Assembly: GCA_965220305.1 (NCBI GenBank) | Contig: OZ244817.1 | Location: 2,480,001-2,544,000 of the forward strand | DNA length: 64,000 nucleotides | Source: G965220305 sp965220305 | GTDB taxonomy: Bacteria; Chloroflexota; Dehalococcoidia; Lucifugimonadales; UBA3495 | Direction: 5' to 3' | In this document: piece by piece, positions 17,941-27,381 of the stretch | Position numbering within the stretch: the stretch's first letter is position 1 | How the letters are laid out: each line of letters starts with the position of its first letter | Program-made: the position numbers and the translations under genes | Notes under the pieces: model-generated | Seen by the model: the letters and a program-made list of their open reading frames with translations, nothing else | What the model was told of the DNA's origin: nothing | The model's database searches: none

Positions 17941-19566
17941 TCACGGGGTGTAGGTGCGGTAGTAGGGACAGCCGGAATAGTTCGCCCGCAATGCCCTGCC
18001 CGACGCTACCGAGTCGAACCGGAGGGTTTCCGGCGAGCGCGGGTCTTCACCAATGCGAAACAGGCCGTCCCCCAGGGGCGCCAAGGGCGCGTGACCGCCG
18101 GTCGGGTAGACCAACAGTAGACCGCCTTTCCGCAGCACAATACGGAAATTGGTCAGGCCGAAATTGTAAGCCCGGTAGTGCCCAGGGAAGCTCTCCCACT
18201 CTCCAGGGTAGTCAAAGCTCGTCGGGCCGGAATAATCCTCGGCAACGTACCAACTGGGACCGTGGAAAACCTCCACGACCCGGTCTCCACCGCGTCCGAA
18301 CTCCAACAGGAAATGCTCCAGGTCGGGGTGTGGCAGGTAGAAACTGTCCTCGCCACGCCGTTGCAGGACGACATCCTGACCGTGGTATTCAAGCGCTAAC
18401 TGACCGCGGCGAGCCGTCAGGACGAGGGTGTCCCCGCTGGAGGTGTAGGAGCCGGCGTATTCGTCCGCGTTACTCACCGAGGCCGGGTCGCCAACCGCCG
18501 GCAGCGGAGGGATCTCCTGCTGGCGCAATCCAGCCCGCAACAGCCTTAGCAGATGCAGCGCCATTCCAACGGAGCCGTAGGACTCGACGTAGCCGTTGAC
18601 CAGGACTACTACTCCGATGCCTTCGTCCAGGTCCGCGATCGCCGCCGCCACGAAACCGGGAGTGCTGCCGCCGTGGCCCAGGTAAGCATGGCCGTCGACA
18701 TCGGCCAAAGTGAGCCCGTACCCGTAGTAGGCTCCTCCCCACTGTTGGGTTGGTATTACCCGCTGGGTCATTAGCCGGAAACTCTCTTCAGACATGATAC
18801 GGCCCGCTGGCCCATTGCCCCGGTTCATCAGCATCCTCAAATAGGCGGCCATATCCTCGGCGGTAGATGCCTGGCAGCCATCTCCCACCCCGTATTCGGT
18901 CCATAGCGCCGGTACCAGCCCGTGGTCTTTATGCTCCGGACGGTCGTCATAAAAGCTCCGGTAACCCACTGCCGCGCGCTTTCGCGTCTCGAACCCAATG
19001 ACTGGGTGGGAGTCGCGCATCCCCATAGGACCGAGTACCCGCGCCTGTATGGCGTCTTGGTACGGCCTCCCATCCACTTCCTCCAGCAGGAAACCCAATG
19101 TCTTGTAGCCGATGTTAGAGTAACGGAAGTGCTCTCCTGGAGGGGCCCCTGTTCGACTATTCCGCAGGGCCCAGGACTCATAGAGACCATGAGGCCCTAT
19201 ATCGGCGCCGGCTACCAGGCCGGCGGTATGAGTCATCAGGTGATGGAGGGTGATGGGCCCGTAATCGGACTGCACCTCGAACCACGGCAGGTAGCGCGAC
19301 ACCGGCGATTGTAAGTCCAAGCGGCCCTCATCGCGAAGTTGCATTAAAGCAACATTCGTGAAGGACTTGCCGATAGACCCGATCTCGAACATCGTGCCGG
19401 GCTGCATTGGACTACCGGAAGCCAGGTTGGCATAGCCGAAAGGTACTACCCGGAGCAACTTCTCCCGGTCGGTAATCGCCAGGACCAACCCCGGCATGTT
19501 GACTTCCCTAGTCCGATGTTCCACGAATTGGTCAATTTCCTCAAAAGCTTTCTCAAGGCTGGTCAT
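17941..19566 (-). CDS. Serine hydrolase of the beta-lactamase/PBP (class C-like) family
   Basis: A 541-residue penicillin-binding-protein-like serine hydrolase. It has the SxxK nucleophile motif (IGKSFTN), the YxN motif (FRYSNIGYK) and HGGSTPGF in place of KTG. After the catalytic domain (about 1-370) comes a C-terminal beta-rich extension (YAGSYTSSGDTLVLTARRGQL), as in DUF3471-type esterases and D-aminopeptidases. ATG 19566 was chosen over GTG 19581 because GGAGG lies just upstream of it. There is no signal peptide, so it is probably a cytoplasmic esterase or peptidase. The substrate is unknown. Confidence 0.88.
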   Translation of the reverse strand: MTSLEKAFEEIDQFVEHRTREVNMPGLVLAITDREKLLRVVPFGYANLASGSPMQPGTMFEIGSIGKSFTNVALMQLRDEGRLDLQSPVSRYLPWFEVQSDYGPITLHHLMTHTAGLVAGADIGPHGLYESWALRNSRTGAPPGEHFRYSNIGYKTLGFLLEEVDGRPYQDAIQARVLGPMGMRDSHPVIGFETRKRAAVGYRSFYDDRPEHKDHGLVPALWTEYGVGDGCQASTAEDMAAYLRMLMNRGNGPAGRIMSEESFRLMTQRVIPTQQWGGAYYGYGLTLADVDGHAYLGHGGSTPGFVAAAIADLDEGIGVVVLVNGYVESYGSVGMALHLLRLLRAGLRQQEIPPLPAVGDPASVSNADEYAGSYTSSGDTLVLTARRGQLALEYHGQDVVLQRRGEDSFYLPHPDLEHFLLEFGRGGDRVVEVFHGPSWYVAEDYSGPTSFDYPGEWESFPGHYRAYNFGLTNFRIVLRKGGLLLVYPTGGHAPLAPLGDGLFRIGEDPRSPETLRFDSVASGRALRANYSGCPYYRTYTP

Positions 19567-19654
19567 TGCTCGTTCCTCCACGACTACCGTACTTGATAAG
19601 ACAGATTTGACATGCGTAGGCCAATCTGTCCATATAGTAGTTCAAATAGCAGGG

Positions 19655-19820
19655 TCTTTCAGTTGTCGCCCTGAGCGAAGCGAAGGGTCTAAAATCCTGC
19701 CCATTCCAACCATTTTTCGCCGAAAGACTTCGGATTCTTCGCCTTCGGCTCAGAATGACATAGTAGACAGGTGGTTACTGCACCGTGTAAGCATGACAAC
19801 TGAAAGACCCTGGGTCAAAT
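19655..19820. repeat. Intergenic repeat cluster
   Basis: Contains GTCGCCCTGAGCGAAGCGAA, TTCGCCTTCGGCTCAGAATG and CAACTGAAAGACCCTGG, words that recur in other gaps of the window. No gene. Confidence 0.55.
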
Positions 19821-19882
19821 AGGGGTTGGACTATTACCCGTTGGAGTGGTGTATTCTAACCCTGGGCCCGGGAGAGCGCGGT

Positions 19883-20149
19883 TTGCAGAGATTGGTCCTT
19901 TTCGACATCGACCAAACCCTGGTCAGCATTGGAGGCGGCAACCGCCCACAGCGACGGGCCCTGAACGTCGCTTTTGAGCAAGTCCACGGCATCCCCGACG
20001 CCTTTCAGGATGTGGCTTTTACCGGGGGGATGGACTTGCCGCTGATGGTTGAGGTTTACCGGAGGTGGGGCCTAATCACGGGCGGCCTGGAGGCCCTCCC
20101 CGACCTGTCCGATACCGAAGGAGTCTTGGCCTTGTTGCTGGGGACTTAG
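19883..20149 (+). pseudogene. HAD-family hydrolase, N-terminal fragment
   Basis: Begins with the HAD motif I (LVLFDIDQTLV, with DxD) and the cap-region residues GIPDAFQDVAFTGGMDLPLM, then stops at 20149 after about 89 codons. A complete HAD hydrolase needs about 210-230 residues, including motifs II-IV. The following 180 bases contain no continuation that I can read with confidence. TTG 19883 is the likely original start. The fragment lacks the motif III lysine and motif IV acids, so it is inactive. Confidence 0.6.
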
Positions 20150-21106
20150 CGGCCAACCCGCCTTCAGGGACGGTTGCTCCGGGGGATAGCCAACGGACTT
20201 GGGCAGGCCCCGAGAGGCCCCACGAAGAGAGGTGTAGGCCAAAGGCTCGGCCTCCGAGAACTCTAGCTGCAACTTTTGGCAGTCGCTCAAGGCGAAGCCA
20301 GAAGACCAGCCAGCGAAATCACCAAAGGATTCCTTTGATGGTCTCTATGTCCTGGATAAGAAAGGGTATGCCCGAAAGGGTGAGCCTGTGTCTCCCGGTC
20401 ATGGTGAGCCGGTCATCTACTCATGGTAAGCTGGTCTCCCGCTCATGGCGAGCCTGTCGAACCACGGACCAGCCCCTCGGCAAGCTCAGGGCGAGCGGGA
20501 ATATGTCCCACCGAGGATTCTCTAAAGACCCTGTCCGGCATTGCCCTGCGTTGCTATCTAATTCCTTGGCGGGGTAGTAGAATCCACTATGCGCCATTAC
20601 CTTTCTCCGTCATTCTTTCCCAGAAAAGCCAGTATTACTGTCTACCTCAACAGACAAGGAATCGGAGTTACGACCCTCGGCGAAAGCGGGGGGTGGTCAA
20701 TTCCCTCGATGGCGCCATCTGCCGGGCGCCAAGACGGGCCCCAACCTGCCGTTACTCCAAGACTCTCCGCGACATCGACCGCTCCAATCGCCCCAACCGC
20801 GACGTTTACCTCAAGGGACACGCCTCGCCCTCTGGCAGCGGTCAGGCCGACGCCGGAAAGTAGACCGATACCCGCACCGGCCAAAGTGTCCGAAACCGGG
20901 CCGTCCCCTCCCCCGGCGGTTATCGGCCAACACCGCAAATGCTCCGCCTTCGTCTATACGGTGAATGACCCGAAGAGAGCAATCAAGGTCGAACTGTTGG
21001 CCGGTGGGGCTTCCGTAGCCGCCAATAACTTGGTGTGCGGGGCCGAAAAAAAGCGAGCTGGGACAGAGTTCAGACCCGGCATCAGCAAGCCGCCAAGAAT
21101 GGTTAG
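20150..21106. other. Long intergenic region with repeats, no convincing gene
   Basis: About 950 bases. 20395-20530 holds four near-repeats of CTCATGGTGAGCCGGTC type plus a TTCGACAAGCTCA-type unit. 20589-21110 is open on the plus strand and 20642-20938 on the minus strand, but both products are Pro/Ala/Thr- or Gly/Val-rich and look like low-complexity translation of non-coding DNA. I see no RNA gene. Confidence 0.5.
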
Positions 21107-22372
21107 ATGAAAGTCCTGCCCAAGCGCTTCTACTACGGATGGTGGGTTGCCGCCGCCGCCTCGGGTATCGAGTTTGCCAACGCCGCCACTGCTATTGGCA
21201 TCCTCACCGTGTTTGTAGTCCCAATGAGCCAGGAATTCGGCTGGAACCGTACCGAAGTGGCTGGCGCTACCAGCCTGGGGGCCGTGTTGGGCGCGGCTTT
21301 AGCCCCCTTCAGCGGGCGGCTGGTGGACCGCGTGGGCTCTCGGCTGATTCTGGTGGCCGGGGGGTTGGTAGTAGTTCTGGGCTGTATCTACCTCTCAACG
21401 GCGCAGGCCCTGGTGGGCTTCTACATTGCCTTCACCCTGATTAGAATTGCCGACCAGGGGCTGATCAAGATTGGAGCGTCGATTACGGCGGGCAAATGGT
21501 TCTTGAGGTATCGGGGTCGAGCCACCGGACTGGTATTCTTGGGCGGTTCCGGCGGGATGATCGTAATGGCTCCGGTGGTCCAACTGGTCATCACCCAATG
21601 GGACTGGCGGGCCGCCTGGGTGGTGCTTGCCGGGGTCATGCTTTGCGTCGGCGTAATTCCCTCCGCGCTAATCATTCGTCGGCAGCCGGAGGACCTGGGT
21701 CTGCTCATCGACGGCGCACCCGGCCGGACGCCGTCAGCCGATGGACCTGATTTACAAAGGGATGAGCAACAGTTCCCCTTGGGCGAAGTAATCAGGACTC
21801 CCGCCTTCTGGTTGATTCTGGTCTCATTGTTCCTGGTAAGCACCGCGACATCGGGTATTGGGCTACACCTGGTGCCCCACCTGACCCAGCAGGGTCTAAC
21901 CCCAGGGGCGGCGGTGGGAGCGGTCAGCGTCATGTCCATATCAGGGGCGTTGGCGGCGTTGGCAATGGGAATTGTGGCCGAGAGAGTATCTACCAAGCTG
22001 CTCATGACCCTGGCCTACCTGCTTGGCGCAGTCAGCATGTGGGTGCTGATCTGGGCTGACACTTTGCCCGAGGCCTACCTATTTGCCGTTCTGCAAGGGG
22101 TGGTGGGCAGCGGGGTGAACACGCTGGCCCCCATAATGTGGGCCGGCTACTACGGACGAAGGACACTGGGCAGCATCTTTGGACTGAGCCGGGCGGCGCA
22201 GGTCGTTGGGTTTGCCGTGGGGCCGCTGGGTTCTGCCGTTGTATTCGACAGGACGGGAACGTACCAGGGAGCTTTTCTCACCCTGTCGCTGATCGCCGTC
22301 GCGGCCTCCCTGCTTCTGTTGACTGCCCCGCGTCCGGCGGTCCGGGAGCAGTCCCGGCCAGCCCCACCGTAG
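21107..22372 (+). CDS. MFS transporter, monocarboxylate-type
   Basis: A 421-residue carrier with 12 predicted spans. It starts FYYGWWVAAAASGIEFANAA, the first helix typical of the OxlT/MCT-like group, and has the motif-A-like loop GRLVDRVGSRLILVAGG. A cytoplasmic middle loop (RRQPEDLGLLIDGAPG) is typical of this group. It is probably an organic-anion uptake carrier; the substrate cannot be inferred. ATG 21107 is followed immediately by the family's start. Monocistronic. Confidence 0.9.
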   Translation: MKVLPKRFYYGWWVAAAASGIEFANAATAIGILTVFVVPMSQEFGWNRTEVAGATSLGAVLGAALAPFSGRLVDRVGSRLILVAGGLVVVLGCIYLSTAQALVGFYIAFTLIRIADQGLIKIGASITAGKWFLRYRGRATGLVFLGGSGGMIVMAPVVQLVITQWDWRAAWVVLAGVMLCVGVIPSALIIRRQPEDLGLLIDGAPGRTPSADGPDLQRDEQQFPLGEVIRTPAFWLILVSLFLVSTATSGIGLHLVPHLTQQGLTPGAAVGAVSVMSISGALAALAMGIVAERVSTKLLMTLAYLLGAVSMWVLIWADTLPEAYLFAVLQGVVGSGVNTLAPIMWAGYYGRRTLGSIFGLSRAAQVVGFAVGPLGSAVVFDRTGTYQGAFLTLSLIAVAASLLLLTAPRPAVREQSRPAPP

Positions 22373-22479
22373 GGCCAGGTCAAAGTCCTCCAAATTTTTG
22401 CTTCTTGCGATGATGCGGCTATTGTTCCCAGACCAACTGGACGTGCATCCGGTCAACTCTCCTCAGATGGCTACCAGGG

Positions 22480-22622
22480 TCTTTCAAAAGTCACTGCTCC
22501 GGCATACTTCCGCTCACCCTGAGCTTGTCGAAGGGCCGGTCCGTGGTTCGACAGGCTCACCACCCCGCTTCCGCGGAGTGCAGGCTATGAGCGATTTTCC
22601 AAGGACAATTGAAAGATCCTGA
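22480..22622. repeat. Intergenic repeat cluster
   Basis: Contains CACCCTGAGCTTGTCGAAGG, GGTTCGACAGGCTCACC, CTTCCGCGGAGTGCAGGCT and CAATTGAAAGATCCTG, the same words seen near 5400, 25560, 33000 and 60800. Confidence 0.6.
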
Positions 22623-22636
22623 GATGGCTACCTCGG

Positions 22637-23071
22637 CTATTGCTGGCTATTGCAAGGGCAGCGCCAAAGATAACAGCCAGTGACACCGGAAATCAGCACA
22701 AACATAGGGTCGACAAAAGCCCAGAAAACCAAGCGGGTGTCACTTTGGGGACCGGTACCCGTCGTCAGAGCATCGAACCAGTTCCAAAAGAACCAGAGGG
22801 TCAATACTAACGATGCGTAAAAAGCTATATTGATGTCCAGATACTCGCGGGTGATCGGCCCATCGGCGGTCCGGCTGCCCAAGGCGCGCTTACGGTAACA
22901 CTGCACTATCAGAGCTACCACCACGCCAACGGCCATCGGCCAGTTCAAGATTTTCCACACCTGAGCTACGTCCAAAACAGCATCGTAGAAAGGTGTGAAG
23001 ATGAAATGCAACGCTACGGCGGCAGCCAACAACCAGAAGAGGACGGCCACTATTTTACTTATCGCACCCAT
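22637..23071 (-). CDS. Hypothetical four-span membrane protein
   Basis: A 144-residue protein with hydrophobic spans at about 5-28, 42-60, 82-100 and 113-134. Charged loops (RKRALGSRTADGPITREY) lie between spans 2 and 3. A GGGAGAACAGAT sequence precedes ATG 23071. It resembles no family I can name. Aromatic residues are abundant in span 3 (LVLTLWFFWNWFDAL). The neighbours are an MFS carrier (opposite strand) and an epimerase-like gene on the same strand upstream. Confidence 0.65.
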   Translation of the reverse strand: MGAISKIVAVLFWLLAAAVALHFIFTPFYDAVLDVAQVWKILNWPMAVGVVVALIVQCYRKRALGSRTADGPITREYLDINIAFYASLVLTLWFFWNWFDALTTGTGPQSDTRLVFWAFVDPMFVLISGVTGCYLWRCPCNSQQ

Positions 23072-23204
23072 ATCTGTTCTCCCTACGCTCTAGTGATGAG
23101 CGGCCATAGTGGAAATGGGCCAATCCCACGGAAACGGTGAACGGGCGCGCTGTATAGCCTGGTGTTTCCGCAATTCCTTGGGAATTGAAACCAGCAACGG
23201 GTGG

Positions 23205-24107
23205 TTAGCCTCCCGGAGTGCTGGCCCGCAACGCCGCGATCCCTTCAACCAGTCCCGGGTGGTCCAGCCCCAGCAGACCCATCGTCTGGGCGCAGTCCAG
23301 TCCCAGCATATCGGGGCTCCGTGCCGCCCCACCTGGGGGCCTGCCCGACTCGGGGGATAACGGGACTGTCAGTCCCGGGTCCAGCTCAAAGGCCTCGGCG
23401 ATGGCGGCGGCGAAGTCATACATGCTCACCCAATCGCGACCGGCCACGTGGTGGATACCCGGATAGTCTCCCTCCACCAATCTGGCAATGCCGTCCGTCA
23501 GGTGTTCAACGTAAATCGGCGTCCGATATACATCGGTGGGGCCGTGGTAAGGGTCGCCGCCCCGAAGGCGCTCGATCAACCAGGGGGCGAAATTCCGCTT
23601 GCCCAGCCCCGGCCAACCATACACGATGCTGGTCCGGAGGATACTCCAACGGGATGCCAGCTTCGCCACCTGCTGCTCGGCTTCCCACTTGGTTCGCCCG
23701 TAGTGGGTGTTGGGCCTGGGGGAATCTTCCTCCCGGTAGTACCCGCTCTCGCCGCCGAACACGTACTCGGTGGAAACGAAGACCAACCTGGCCCCGTGCT
23801 GCTCGCTGAGCCGGGCTATTGACGACGTTGCAGCCACGTTGACCGCCGTGGCCCGCTCCGGCTCCCTTTCAGCCGTTCCCACGTCGGCCAGGGCCGCCAG
23901 GTGTACCACCACCTCGGGCTGGGCCATTTGAAAGACCTGCTCCAACCTCGCTGTGTCGGTCAACTCCACTTGATACCAGGTGTTGCCGTCGTCTCGGGGG
24001 ACGCGGGACCGGAAGGTGCCAAAGACGCCACGGCCCAGGGCCTGGTTCAAGCGCCGCACCAGGTACTGACCGATGAAACCACTGGCTCCAATGATTAAGA
24101 CCGGCAA
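23205..24107 (-). CDS. NAD(P)-dependent epimerase / RmlD-like sugar-nucleotide reductase
   Basis: Extended SDR of about 300 residues. It has the Gly-rich NAD(P) motif IIGASGFIGQYL at the N-terminus, VVHLAALADV, VFVSTEYVFGG and the catalytic HYGRTKWEAE (YxxxK). This combination is closest to dTDP-4-dehydrorhamnose reductase (RmlD). Start TTG 24107 was chosen because GGAAGG lies 7 bases upstream and the nucleotide-binding strand follows directly. No other rhamnose genes are nearby, so the true substrate is uncertain. Confidence 0.85.
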   Translation of the reverse strand: MPVLIIGASGFIGQYLVRRLNQALGRGVFGTFRSRVPRDDGNTWYQVELTDTARLEQVFQMAQPEVVVHLAALADVGTAEREPERATAVNVAATSSIARLSEQHGARLVFVSTEYVFGGESGYYREEDSPRPNTHYGRTKWEAEQQVAKLASRWSILRTSIVYGWPGLGKRNFAPWLIERLRGGDPYHGPTDVYRTPIYVEHLTDGIARLVEGDYPGIHHVAGRDWVSMYDFAAAIAEAFELDPGLTVPLSPESGRPPGGAARSPDMLGLDCAQTMGLLGLDHPGLVEGIAALRASTPGG

Positions 24108-24663
24108 GTGAGTCCTTCCCTTTCCTGCCCGCTGGGACAACCCAGTGGAGGCTGTCCGCTGGGCCGGTCCTGTTAAATTCGCCCTGCCCCGTTAAGAATA
24201 CGCAGGCCGTCAGGAAGATGGATGCAGCGGCCCATTCCCCAAAAATTATACTACGTCCAACGAAAATTAGGGCCTACGCCGTTGAGACTTCGCCAGGTTC
24301 CTCAAGCCCGACCAAATGTGGAGTCGAGTCCGGCTGTACCCGGTACGCCATCTCCAATACGCGTCTCTGGCCTCCGACGGGTTGGGGCAACCTGGACCGA
24401 AACCGCCTTTTTGTTTCAGCGGATAATTCATAGACCGTTGCGGCTATGGCGTTAACGGAGTGTGGACGTTGCTGCTAACTACCCCGCCGGCGGGAATGAC
24501 TGCCATTGCTTGTGGACCACGAGAACGCCGGCGACAATTGCCCGTCGTCCCATTGACGAAGCAGCTAGCCGCGGCTAAAGTCCATATTGCCCAAACAGGG
24601 GCGCACACCCTGGGGGAAGCTGGTCAGACTTACAGGCTTTCCCCTTGATAAAGGAGCGCAAAA
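24108..24663. other. Intergenic region, nothing recognised
   Basis: About 550 bases between the divergent epimerase and amidohydrolase genes. A TATAAT on the minus strand (24245-24250) could serve the epimerase gene but lacks a -35. Short open frames here have no coding look. Confidence 0.45.
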
Positions 24664-25458
24664 ATGGTGGTAGTTGACACCCATTGCCATGCCTCGCCCT
24701 ATTGGTACGCCCCAGTTGAATCTCTCTTGGACGAGATGGTCCGGGCCGGGGTAGATAAGGCTACGCTGGTCCAGATTGGCGGGATTTACGACAACTCTTA
24801 CCTGATTGAATGTATGCGCCGCTTTCCCGGTCGCTTTTCGGTGGTGGCGATGGTCGATACCGACCAGCCCGATGCGCCAGAACGGTTGGAGGAGTGGGCG
24901 AATCAGGGGGTTGAAAGCATCCGGCTGGGACCCACGGTACGCTCGCTAGGCAATGACCCTCTGGCCATCTGGCGTAAGGCAGACGAGTTGGGGATGATTG
25001 TAAGCTGCCAGGGGTCTGAGGTGGACCTGTTCGCCTCCCCGGAGTTGGAGAACGTTGTCCGAGAACTGCCCAGCCTGAAAATCGTTATCGAACACCTGGG
25101 GGGCGGCGGACAGGATACGACGCCTCCCCACGATAGGTACAGGAAGGTCTTGGCGCTGGCCCAGTACCCCAACACCTACATGAAGGTGGTGGGCCTGGGG
25201 GAGCTATGCCCGCGGCCCATGCCCTTCCGCCAGCCCTTCCCCTTCGAGAATGTGCCGCCGCTGATAGAGATGGCCATCGACGCCTTCGGGCCGCGGCGGC
25301 TGATGTGGGGGAGCAATTTCCCGCCGGTGGCCGGGCGGGGAGAGGGCTACCGCAACTCCCTACGTTGGCCCATGGAGCGCGTGACCTTCGGGAGCGAAGA
25401 AGACAAGGAGTGGATTTTCGGCGGGACCGCCGCCGCCCTGTGGAAGTTTCCCGTCTAA
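24664..25458 (+). CDS. Amidohydrolase-2 family metal-dependent hydrolase
   Basis: TIM-barrel enzyme of 264 residues in the ACMSD/amidohydrolase_2 group. It has the metal-binding DTHCH near the N-terminus, IVIEHLGG in mid-protein and LMWGSNFPP near the C-terminus, where relatives often have an Asp (GSDWP); the Asn here is notable. Such enzymes act as lactonases, decarboxylases or aromatic-ring hydrolases. AAAGGAG precedes the ATG. The gene ends at a clear terminator. Confidence 0.88.
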   Translation: MVVVDTHCHASPYWYAPVESLLDEMVRAGVDKATLVQIGGIYDNSYLIECMRRFPGRFSVVAMVDTDQPDAPERLEEWANQGVESIRLGPTVRSLGNDPLAIWRKADELGMIVSCQGSEVDLFASPELENVVRELPSLKIVIEHLGGGGQDTTPPHDRYRKVLALAQYPNTYMKVVGLGELCPRPMPFRQPFPFENVPPLIEMAIDAFGPRRLMWGSNFPPVAGRGEGYRNSLRWPMERVTFGSEEDKEWIFGGTAAALWKFPV

Positions 25459-25478
25459 ACGCCGCCCGCTCCGCTGAG

Positions 25479-25506
25479 AAAGCCCCTAACAATGTAGGGG
25501 CTTTTT
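25479..25506 (+). terminator. Rho-independent terminator after the amidohydrolase gene
   Basis: Stem AAAGCCCCTA / TAGGGGCTTT with a 6-base loop, followed by further T residues. It starts 20 bases past the stop codon. Confidence 0.85.
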
Positions 25507-25544
25507 CGTTGGGGCGCCCAAAGTCAGCTAGCCGGGGGTCGGGG

Positions 25545-25680
25545 CAGGGTCTTTTGATTGTCACCACTCCGCCTTCGCGCAGTGCAGGCTCTAAAGTCTC
25601 CGTCGGCACAGGCTCCCCACCCCTGGATTCCGGCCCCCTTGCAGAAGGGGGCCGGCTCTGCGCCGGAATGACGGTGGGGG
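25545..25680. repeat. Intergenic repeat cluster
   Basis: Contains TTGATTGTCACCACTCCGCC, CGCGCAGTGCAGGCT and a long CCGGCC-type palindrome (CCTGGATTCCGGCCCCCTTG and its partner to ATGACGGTGG). No gene between 25459 and 25786. Confidence 0.65.
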
Positions 25681-25786
25681 GTGGCGGCCTGCTCGCTATG
25701 ACAAAATTGCCGCTACCTGGAGAATCGAAAGACCCGGGGGTCGGGGCTGAACGGTTGACTATTCCGTCAAGTATTCCAACGAAGGT

Positions 25787-26239
25787 CTACTCGTCCGGGG
25801 GCAGGTAGGCGTTGGGAACGACGGCGCTGCCCTGGCCGACCCCGGTAGTGTCGCCGCGCTGGTTTTCCGCCTTGATTTCAACTGAGACCCGGCTGCCGTT
25901 CACTTCTCTGGTTACGCCAATAATTTTCCCGGTAAAGGTTATTGCATCGCCGGGTCGGACGGGTCTCAGGAACCGCAGGTCAACCGTGCCGGTGTGGTTG
26001 AACACGTCGTTGCCAAAGTAACGTCGCAGCAGTTCAATGGCGAAGGACAGGGACATCCGGCCCGAAGCCACCGTTCCCTCGGTACCCAGGGTCTCGCGGG
26101 CGGTCTCTTCATCCGTAAACTGGGATGGTCCCAAATCCCCGGCGCTGCCCTCAAACAGGTTGATGGCCTCCTGGGTCATTTCCTTCACCAGGGGAGTTAG
26201 GTCATCCCCCACCTGGTAGCTGCGGGTCAGCCCCCCCAT
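25787..26239 (-). CDS. MaoC-like hot-dog dehydratase, subunit 2
   Basis: A 150-residue hot-dog-fold protein of the MaoC dehydratase group, with the strand pattern NHTGTVDLRFLRPVRPGDAITFTGKI. The usual catalytic His of the hydratase motif is not evident at SGRMSLSFAIELLR. Its ATG overlaps the end of the next gene upstream by 13 bases, so the two are translationally coupled. Paired short MaoC-like proteins usually form a heterodimeric enoyl-CoA or acyl hydratase. Confidence 0.8.
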   Translation of the reverse strand: MGGLTRSYQVGDDLTPLVKEMTQEAINLFEGSAGDLGPSQFTDEETARETLGTEGTVASGRMSLSFAIELLRRYFGNDVFNHTGTVDLRFLRPVRPGDAITFTGKIIGVTREVNGSRVSVEIKAENQRGDTTGVGQGSAVVPNAYLPPDE

Positions 26240-26646
26240 TTCTTGCCCACCTCCGTCGGCTGCTTGAGTTCGTGGGTGATTACCCGGTCAATGAGCCGTC
26301 CGTCCTCATCCACCGAGACCGCCTCGGTGACGATGTAATTTTTGCCCCGGCGCAGGTACTTGTCGGCGATCCAGGCCCGCACCTTGATCTTCTTTCCGCC
26401 CACGGGGGGGTTGTAGCAATAGAAGGCGCACCGGGCGTTGACCGAACCGGCGTCCTGGTACTTGGCGTTGTATTGCTTGACGTCCACCTTGTGGGAGATG
26501 GTGGGGAAGCTGGCCTCCGGGTCCATTACGCCCTTGCGGTAGGTGTCAATCATCTCCTGGGTCAGCAGGTATTCATACGTGTCGAAGGTCTCGCCGACCT
26601 CCAGAGCGTCCCAGTCCAACAAAATTCGGGTATCCGCTTCAACCAT
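26227..26646 (-). CDS. MaoC-like hot-dog dehydratase, subunit 1
   Basis: A 139-residue hot-dog-fold protein (FAS1-like dehydratase type), with LEVGETFDTYEYLLTQEMID at the N-terminus and AFYCYNPPVGGKKIKVRAWI. It is the upstream partner of the coupled gene at 25787-26239; together they have the length of a double hot-dog hydratase. GAAGGAAG lies upstream of ATG 26646. The substrate is probably an acyl-CoA, by family analogy only. Confidence 0.8.
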   Translation of the reverse strand: MVEADTRILLDWDALEVGETFDTYEYLLTQEMIDTYRKGVMDPEASFPTISHKVDVKQYNAKYQDAGSVNARCAFYCYNPPVGGKKIKVRAWIADKYLRRGKNYIVTEAVSVDEDGRLIDRVITHELKQPTEVGKKWGG

Positions 26647-27381
26647 AGCTGCGCTTCCTTCTCTTCAAAACTGGAAACTGTTAACTGCTGGGTAGGCCAA
26701 TGCCCGGCTATTCCGGGCAAGATGGCTCGTAGTTTCTTGGACCGGCGCTGTCCCACCGTGGGAATGCCGGTGCCTCAAATCTACACTGGTATCATTGCCC
26801 CCGTCAATCAACCCGGCAGCGAGCGCCGGGTCTTTCGATTATGCAGGCAGAGGCAAGTTCGTCCCGACAGTCCCGCCACCCCCACCGTCATTCCCACGAA
26901 TATCGGGGGGGTTTCATCCTCTTACCGGGCCTTCACAATGCCACCGTCATTCCGGCGAAGGCCGGAATCCAAGGGTGGGGGGCTTGCGCTGGCGGGGGAC
27001 TCAGACTCTTCGCTCCGCTCAAAGGCTCCACTGCCCGAAGGCGGAGTGGTGGCACTCAAAAGGCCCGGGCATCTAGCTCCGGGTCTTGCAAAAGTCCCTA
27101 CTCGGATACATCCCCGCTCATCCTTGTATCTCAACCAAGCCATTGCCAGGGCAATACATTGACGGTAGGGTGCCCTCAAGGGACTGGATAGACCGGAACA
27201 CCCCAGGCGTAAGCAGACCGTAGCGCAGCGAGGTTGACCCTATCGCCAGGCTGGATTCAGTCCGAGGCCAAATTAACCCCTGGCTTTGGAGCTGGCGAAT
27301 CAGAGTGATTGTTGGCCGGGTCAAGCTGGGCGGGAATCCGCTACTGCCTGCCCCACGGCTCCCATCGCCGCCACCCTCTGG
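26647..27381. other. Repeat-filled intergenic region
   Basis: About 730 bases without a supported gene. It contains CGGGTCTTTCGATTATGCAG (26827), a copy of the 60-base dispersed repeat (26883-26942), a GTCATTCCGGC-type palindrome (26942-26975) and the GAAGGCGGAGTGGTG word (27037). Confidence 0.6.
26883..26942. repeat. Dispersed intergenic repeat, copy B
   Basis: CGTCATTCCCACGAATATCG, then a G-run with TTTCATCCTCTTACCGGGCC and TTCACAATGCC. Matches copies at 2182 and 60651. It is followed directly by a GTCATTCCGGC-type palindrome, as in copy C. Confidence 0.65.

Noticed and set aside
20921..20928. Eight-base match (complement of CGATAACC) to the start of the mini-array spacer
   Set aside because: An eight-base match is expected by chance in a window of this size, and the adjacent bases are not a standard I-E PAM.
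20642..20938. Minus-strand 98-codon frame rich in Gly and Val
   Set aside because: Low-complexity product of the kind produced by GC-rich non-coding DNA, with an overlapping frame on the other strand and no ribosome site; not supported as a gene.
24218..24433. 71-codon plus-strand frame before the amidohydrolase gene
   Set aside because: No ribosome site, no domain and an unlikely composition; treated as non-coding.
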